Assembly: GCF_020103725.1 (NCBI RefSeq)
Contig: NZ_JAHXBG010000010.1
Location: 1-64,000 of the forward strand
Source of the DNA: Hyalangium gracile
GTDB lineage: Bacteria; Myxococcota; Myxococcia; Myxococcales; Myxococcaceae
Reading direction: 5' to 3'
DNA: 64,000 nucleotides
The notes beneath the pieces are model-generated. The model was not told where the DNA came from and did no database searches. It saw only the letters and a program-made list of their open reading frames with translations. Of the stretch, positions 59,591-64,000 are shown piece after piece (position 1 is the first letter of the stretch; the number at the start of each line of letters is the position of its first letter). Both the position numbers and the translations under genes were made by a program.

Positions 59591-61336
59591 TCACAGGCGA
59601 GCATCGATGATGCCGCTCCGTTGGCAGTCGAGCATTGCCTCTCGCGACGACCAGGGGTTGGCGCCCTCTTGCGCCACCTCCACATGCAGCGAGGGGGCGT
59701 GGACCTGCCCCAGCCTCCAGCGCCCCTCCGCGTCGGTGTGCCCTCGCACCGGTGGCAGCGAGCCATGGACTCCCGCCGCCGTCACGAGCGCCCCGTACAC
59801 GGGCTGTCCCGTCGCGGCGGAGCGCACGCGCACCTCGCAGGGGGTTCCCTCCTCCCGCACGAGCAGCGAGACGGAGCGCTCCGTGTCCCGCGCTCCCACT
59901 TCGACAGGCGCGCTCTCGTGGAGCGCGTAGGGGGAAGCGGCGGCCAGCACGCGGTACGTGCCCGGCTCGAGGAGGGACACCGCCACCTGGCCCTCTTCGC
60001 GGAGGAACTCCTCGGCGGGCTGGAGGCGCCACCCGCCTGAGGACTCGCGACGCTGGAGCAGGAACACCGGGTAGGGCCGGCGCGCCTTCTGCTCGAGCTG
60101 GCCGCGAGCGAATGCGTCCATGCGCAGCACGAGCCACCGGTAGGCCGGCATGCGCCACGTCACCTCGGCCTCCGGGGCCCGCGCATCGGGAGTGAACGCG
60201 AACTCCCAGCGCCGAGGCGCCACGGGGCGGCCCGAGACGGCGGGAGCCAGCACTGCCGCGAACCGCGAGGCCCTCCAGGCGGGGAGTCCGGGAACGCTGA
60301 AGCGCCCATCCGCTCCCAGCTCCACGGGCGGACCTGGTGGATCCACTCGCTCGAGGTGGGCTCCCGGAGGCGCTCGCTCGGAGCTCCCGAGCAGCAGCCG
60401 CCCGCGCAGCTCGATGGCTGTGCCCTCCCCCTCCGGGAAGAGGCGTGCGAGGTCCAGCACCACCGTCTCCACGCGCCCCTCGCGCAGTGGCACCTCCAGC
60501 GGCTCGCTCTCCCGGCCCGCGTCGGAGCGCACGCTCAGGCGCACCGCTCGGTCCGGTGGGAGCGGCTGCAACAGCGTCTCCTGCTCGAGGCTCAGGGGAA
60601 TCGGCGTCTCATCCTCGAGGGCACTCGCCAGCACCGGGGAGACCGCCCTCACCACGGGCAGCAGATCGCTCGCGCGCTCGACCTCAACTGGATCCACGAC
60701 TCGCGAGAGGCTCAAGAGGTAGCGCCCGGAGGCCTGGTCTGAACGCGCTCCCGTGAGTCGGATCCGCAGTCCGGTCGGGCGAGTGGCTCGCAGCGTCCCG
60801 GCGTCGAGCACGCCTGCCTGAAGCGTTCCCTCGGGCACCAGGTCTCCCCAATGGAAGGTGCCGTCCTGCTCCCACGCGAGCAGCCGGTAGCGGTGCGCCG
60901 CCGGCACCGGCACCGGTCCCAGGGTGCCTCCGCCGCGCGGCTCGGGCGTCACGGGAGCGGTGAGCCACTGCCTCACGTTGGCCAGCTCCTCCAGCCGAGC
61001 AGGGCCGGCGCCATACTCCCCCGCGCGGCGTGCCTCCTCCCACTCACCGCGGTCGGACTCCGAGATGAACGCCACCCCCACTCGCGCCTCTCCGGAGAAG
61101 GGCCGCTCGCCCAGGAGCGTCGCGCGCAGCAGCAGCGCTCCGGACTCCTGGGAGCGCGGCTCCGGACTCCCGGGCGGCACCTGCACCCTCGGCGCGGCCT
61201 CCGAGGAGCGCGCCCCGCCGACGGAGCGTCCTGACCCGGCCCCCGTCTCCGGAGCGCGCGGCCACAGCCACCACAGCCCGAGCCCGAGGAGCGCTCCCAC
61301 GAGCACCTGGGCGCCTCTGCGACTCCGCGCGCTCAA
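59591..61336 (-). CDS. Membrane-anchored carboxypeptidase-regulatory-like repeat protein
   Basis: The product has 581 residues. An N-terminal TM anchor ([17 protein letters not shown]) is followed by beta-rich domains; the C-terminal half resembles CarboxypepD_reg-like/Ig-like folds ([60 protein letters not shown]). Such myxobacterial surface proteins often lack an enzyme part, as here. The TTG start (61336) overlaps the stop of the upstream EEP gene (TTGA), suggesting translational coupling. Confidence 0.65.
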   Translation of the reverse strand: MSARSRRGAQVLVGALLGLGLWWLWPRAPETGAGSGRSVGGARSSEAAPRVQVPPGSPEPRSQESGALLLRATLLGERPFSGEARVGVAFISESDRGEWEEARRAGEYGAGPARLEELANVRQWLTAPVTPEPRGGGTLGPVPVPAAHRYRLLAWEQDGTFHWGDLVPEGTLQAGVLDAGTLRATRPTGLRIRLTGARSDQASGRYLLSLSRVVDPVEVERASDLLPVVRAVSPVLASALEDETPIPLSLEQETLLQPLPPDRAVRLSVRSDAGRESEPLEVPLREGRVETVVLDLARLFPEGEGTAIELRGRLLLGSSERAPPGAHLERVDPPGPPVELGADGRFSVPGLPAWRASRFAAVLAPAVSGRPVAPRRWEFAFTPDARAPEAEVTWRMPAYRWLVLRMDAFARGQLEQKARRPYPVFLLQRRESSGGWRLQPAEEFLREEGQVAVSLLEPGTYRVLAAASPYALHESAPVEVGARDTERSVSLLVREEGTPCEVRVRSAATGQPVYGALVTAAGVHGSLPPVRGHTDAEGRWRLGQVHAPSLHVEVAQEGANPWSSREAMLDCQRSGIIDARL

Positions 61337-62199
61337 TCCGTGCTGCTGCTGGAGTACAGCTTCAGGTTCACCGGCGCGTGGTCGGACAGCCGGGTGACGA
61401 AGTCCGTGGTGCTCGCCACGTAGTCCCGGACGGCGCTGGAGAACTCCGTCACATACGTGGACTGCATCCAGAAGTGGTCGTACGCGTTGACGAAGCCTCC
61501 GCTCGTGTTGAGCGTGGTAGCCACATCCAGCTTGCAGGACACGGCGGGAGAGACGCTCGCCTTGAAGGTGTTCCACCACGCGGAGGTGCCCGGCGCGTTG
61601 TGGTCTCCCAGGAGGATGACGTCCTGGTCGCTGGTGCTGCCGGCCTGCACGCTGTTGAAGACCGTGTGGATGGCGGCCAGCTCCGCCGCGCGCTCGGCCT
61701 CGGTGCCGAACAGGGTGTGCCAGTTGATGAAGGTGAAGTCCTCGGCCGTCGCCACCTGCCGCACCTTGACGATCTGCGGCTCTCGCTCGAACACGTCCCC
61801 CGTGTCACTCCACACGCTGGAGGACAGCAGCGTCACCACATCCGTGCGGTACAGCACCGCGTAGGCTTCCTTGTATGAGGAGCGCCCCAGCAGCGGCGTC
61901 ACCGCCACGCTCCACGTCTTGCCGGACAGCTGCGTGAGCGCCGAGGCGATGGACGCCGGCACGCTCGTGTCCATCACCTCCTGGAGGAACACGAGATCGC
62001 ACCCGTTGGTCGACGCGCTGTTGGAGCCGTACTGGTTCCAGATCTGCTTCGCGTCATCCAGGTAGGTCTGCTCGCCGCTCCAGCCCTCGTGGCGGAGGTT
62101 CCAGCTCACCACCCGGAGGTAGGCGCCCGCCTGGGCGAGCGTGGGGACGACGAGTGCGCAGCACAGGACCGCGCGGAGGAGGAGCGCCTGCGGCTTCAT
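61333..62199 (-). CDS. Secreted endonuclease/exonuclease/phosphatase (DNase I-like)
   Basis: The product has 288 residues with a Sec signal (LLLRAVLCCALVVPTLAQA). EEP-fold motifs: VVSWNLRHEGW, CDLVFLQEVMDTS (Glu), VILLGDHNAPGTSAWW (Asp-His-Asn), and terminal SDHAPVNLKL (Asp-His). Probably a secreted nuclease, useful for prey DNA. The start at 62199 has GAGGTGA upstream. Its stop overlaps the TTG start of the following gene. Confidence 0.85.
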   Translation of the reverse strand: MKPQALLLRAVLCCALVVPTLAQAGAYLRVVSWNLRHEGWSGEQTYLDDAKQIWNQYGSNSASTNGCDLVFLQEVMDTSVPASIASALTQLSGKTWSVAVTPLLGRSSYKEAYAVLYRTDVVTLLSSSVWSDTGDVFEREPQIVKVRQVATAEDFTFINWHTLFGTEAERAAELAAIHTVFNSVQAGSTSDQDVILLGDHNAPGTSAWWNTFKASVSPAVSCKLDVATTLNTSGGFVNAYDHFWMQSTYVTEFSSAVRDYVASTTDFVTRLSDHAPVNLKLYSSSSTD

Positions 62200-62320
62200 T
62201 CGGTCACCTCGGGGGCTGTAGCGACCTGACAGGCCTGAAGTGTGACACAGGACGCAGCGCATCTCATGACGCACCCGCCCAGGAAGCACGCCCAGGCCTG
62301 CCGCATCGCGGCGACCGGGC

Positions 62321-62932
62321 TCAGCTCCCCCGAGGTATGAGCTGACCCACCAGCTCGCTCAGCCGCTCGATGCGCGCGTCTCCGTCCAGCCCCAGCCCCA
62401 CGAAGCGCACGCCCGCCGCGCCGGCCGCGCCCCGGTCATAGCGCGAGTCGCCCACCATCAGCGCCTCCGCGGCCGTCACGCGCAGCCGCTCCAGCGCGTA
62501 GAGCACCAGGTCCGGCGCGGGCTTCGAGCGGGGCACCAGGTCCGCGCACGCCACGCACTCGAAGCAGTCCGACAGGCTCGCGGCCTCCAGCAGCGTGGCG
62601 GCCAGCGGCGACACCGTGTTCGTCACCACCGCCCGGCCCAGGCCCCGAGCGCCCAGCAGCTCCAACAGCGGGCGCGCCTCGGGGTTCACCCACACGTGCT
62701 CGGCGTAGCGCGGGAAGTGCTCGATGTAGAAGCGGTCCAGCTCGGCCGGCGTACACCGCAGGCCGAACACCCGCACATCCGCCTCCGTGCCCTGGCCGAA
62801 GGTGGGCTTGAACTCCGCGAGCGTCACGGGGCTGCCGCGGAAGTGCTCCCCCGCGGCCGCCACCACGTGCGCCCACGCCTCCTCGCTCTTGAGGAGGACG
62901 CCATCCATGTCGAAGAGGACCGCTCGCAGCAC
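62321..62932 (-). CDS. HAD-family phosphatase
   Basis: The product has 203 residues: motif I LFDMDGVLLKSEEAW, motif II VVTNTVSPL, motif III RSKPAPDLVLYAL and motif IV VGDSRYDRGAAGAAG. Similar to phosphoglycolate phosphatase (Gph-like, CbbY group); substrate unknown. GTG 62932 starts four bases after the thioredoxin stop, so the two are probably in one operon. Confidence 0.85.
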   Translation of the reverse strand: MLRAVLFDMDGVLLKSEEAWAHVVAAAGEHFRGSPVTLAEFKPTFGQGTEADVRVFGLRCTPAELDRFYIEHFPRYAEHVWVNPEARPLLELLGARGLGRAVVTNTVSPLAATLLEAASLSDCFECVACADLVPRSKPAPDLVLYALERLRVTAAEALMVGDSRYDRGAAGAAGVRFVGLGLDGDARIERLSELVGQLIPRGS

Positions 62933-62936
62933 GCGC

Positions 62937-63320
62937 TCAGGCCTTGGGCGGCTCCTGTGCCGCGCGCTGGGCCTCCACCTGGCGGCGCACATCGTCCATG
63001 TCCAGCGCGCGCACCTTGGAGATCAGCTCCTCCAGCGCCGCGGCCGGCAGCGCGCCCGCCTGCTCGAACAGGAGGATGCCGTCCCGGAACACCATCAGCG
63101 TGGGGATGGAGCGGATCTCGAACGCCCCGGACAGCTCCGGCTGGGCGTCCGTGTCGATCTTCCCGAAGGTGATGTCCCCGTGCTTGTTGGACACCTGCTC
63201 GAAGATGGGAGCGAAGGCCCGGCACGGCCCGCACCACGCGGCCCACCAGTCCAGCAGGACGATGCCCTGCTTGCCCACCGTGTCCTTGAAGTTGTCCTTG
63301 CTGATTTCCATCGTCGCCAT
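62937..63320 (-). CDS. trxA: Thioredoxin
   Basis: The product has 127 residues: MATMEISKDNFKDTV, active site WAAWCGPC (Cys30, Cys33), cis-Pro in IRSIPTLMVF. A ~20-residue charged C-terminal extension is longer than in E. coli TrxA. Cytoplasmic dithiol reductant. ATG 63320 with GAGG upstream is preferred to 63362. Gene order FKBP-trx-HAD. Confidence 0.92.
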   Translation of the reverse strand: MATMEISKDNFKDTVGKQGIVLLDWWAAWCGPCRAFAPIFEQVSNKHGDITFGKIDTDAQPELSGAFEIRSIPTLMVFRDGILLFEQAGALPAAALEELISKVRALDMDDVRRQVEAQRAAQEPPKA

Positions 63321-63367
63321 GTTGGCCTCGCTCTCGGAACGGCCCGGAGCCCGGGCCGTCACCGTTC

Positions 63368-63691
63368 CTACTTCACGTCCAGCAGCTCCACCTCGAAGAT
63401 GAGCGTGGAGTTGGGAGGAATGACGGGCGGAAAGCCCCGCGAGCCGTACCCCATCTCCGGGGGGATGGTGAGCTTGCGCACCCCACCCACCTTCATTCCC
63501 GCCACGCCCTTGTCCCAGCCCTGGATGACCTGCCCCGCGCCGAGCCGGAAGGTGAAGCCCTCGTTGCGGTCCCGGCTGCTGTCGAACTTGGAGCCATTGG
63601 TGAGCGTGCCCACGTAGTGCACCGTCACCGTCTTGCCGGCCGTCGCCTCGGCGCCGGTGCCGACCTTCATGTCATCCAGCTTCAAGCTCAT
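63368..63691 (-). CDS. FKBP-type peptidyl-prolyl isomerase
   Basis: The product has 107 residues, a single FKBP12-like domain: [69 protein letters not shown]. All key ligand-pocket aromatic residues are present. No signal peptide; cytoplasmic. AGGAGG precedes the ATG. Confidence 0.93.
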   Translation of the reverse strand: MSLKLDDMKVGTGAEATAGKTVTVHYVGTLTNGSKFDSSRDRNEGFTFRLGAGQVIQGWDKGVAGMKVGGVRKLTIPPEMGYGSRGFPPVIPPNSTLIFEVELLDVK

Positions 63692-63763
63692 CCACGGGCC
63701 TCCTGGGAAAGAAAAAGGACTGAAAACCCACCTTAACGCGCCAGGGGGGCGCGCGCTGCCCTA

Positions 63764-63811
63764 GAAAAGCGGCGGCGCGGCACCCTGTTCACTCCCGGGG
63801 TGCCGCGCCGC
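63764..63811 (-). terminator. Strong intrinsic terminator of the outer-membrane protein gene
   Basis: A 14-bp stem (63772-63785 with 63798-63811) with a 12-base loop is followed, on the minus strand, by CGCTTTTCT. It lies 28 bases after the stop of the partial barrel gene. Confidence 0.8.
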
Positions 63812-63838
63812 GTGGTCATGTTCGGGGTCGCACTCGGC

Positions 63839-64000
63839 CTAGAACGTACCGCCGATGTTCAGGGTGCCGGAGTAGCGGCCGTTCTCGTTCAGGCCCTCGT
63901 CGATGCCGGCGGCGAACTCCTGGTCGAACAGGAAGTTGTAGTTCGCCCGGAGATCCGCGGTGAAGTCACCGATGTGCGTGCGCAGACCGGCGCCCACCGG
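63839..64000 (-). CDS. Outer-membrane beta-barrel protein, C-terminal end only
   Basis: The last 53 codons of a minus-strand gene entering from the right edge: PVGAGLRTHIGDFTADLRAN, then YNFLFDQEF and ending RYSGTLNIGGTF. Alternating strand pattern and a terminal Phe are the signature of a barrel recognised by BAM. The 5' part is outside the window, so the family cannot be given. Confidence 0.6.
   Translation of the reverse strand, partial: PVGAGLRTHIGDFTADLRANYNFLFDQEFAAGIDEGLNENGRYSGTLNIGGTF

Overview
The window is high-GC chromosomal DNA from a myxobacterium, most likely of the Cystobacter/Archangium/Stigmatella group. The basis is very GC-rich third codon positions, Hanks-type Ser/Thr kinases, a member of the Myxococcales-restricted DUF2378/TIGR02265 family, many lipoproteins and secreted peptidases, hybrid histidine kinases and consensus sigma-54 promoters. 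The species cannot be fixed from the sequence alone.

Layout. (1) 1-1945: a degenerate protein kinase and an XRE-type regulator. (2) 1946-10010: an accessory island of lower GC and different codon use. Its ends carry broken IS91-like transposase fragments (1946-2250 minus; 9312-9520 plus and 9520-9745 minus). It holds an HNH endonuclease coupled by ATGA to a DGQHR-domain protein (2382-4387), a convergent nuclease-STAND ATPase fusion (4488-7049), a HerA-like remnant running into a hybrid tRNA-Arg-like sequence with a terminator (7350-7709), and a PIN_8-type RNase-like protein (7971-9302). A tmRNA-like 3' end lies at 9979-10007. This is the best candidate for a poorly described defence locus. 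(3) 10304-12206: a PAAR-like (DUF4150) polymorphic toxin whose C-terminus looks like a deaminase lacking its catalytic Glu, followed by a SUKH immunity protein. (4) 12224-13330: a frameshifted LysR gene and the tail of a divergent epimerase/reductase gene. (5) 14875-19768: two large proteins without signal peptides, one with two hydrophobic segments and one an M4 metallopeptidase, each behind a sigma-54 promoter match. (6) 19822-40611: mixed metabolic, regulatory and envelope genes, with gene remnants (HK, HflX) and a 36-bp inverted repeat bracketing a lone gspG-like gene and a transmembrane Ser/Thr kinase.

(7) 41995-50457: a urate catabolism cluster. PuuD (urate to 5-hydroxyisourate), UraH (to OHCU), UraD (to allantoin), AllB (to allantoate) and Alc (to ureidoglycolate plus urea) are all present, with a CitE-like DUF6986 enzyme and two tandem lipoprotein trypsins between the uraH and puuD segments. 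The PuuD carries two CxxCH haem motifs. (8) 50489-55720, minus strand: DUF2804, DUF2378, a NatAB-like ABC exporter and a TAP-like hydrolase. (9) 55843-57851, plus strand: LEA2 lipoprotein, a small lipoprotein and EcsC. (10) 57879-63691, minus strand: hybrid kinase, carboxypeptidase-like repeat protein, secreted EEP nuclease, HAD phosphatase, thioredoxin and FKBP. The window ends inside an outer-membrane beta-barrel gene with a strong terminator.
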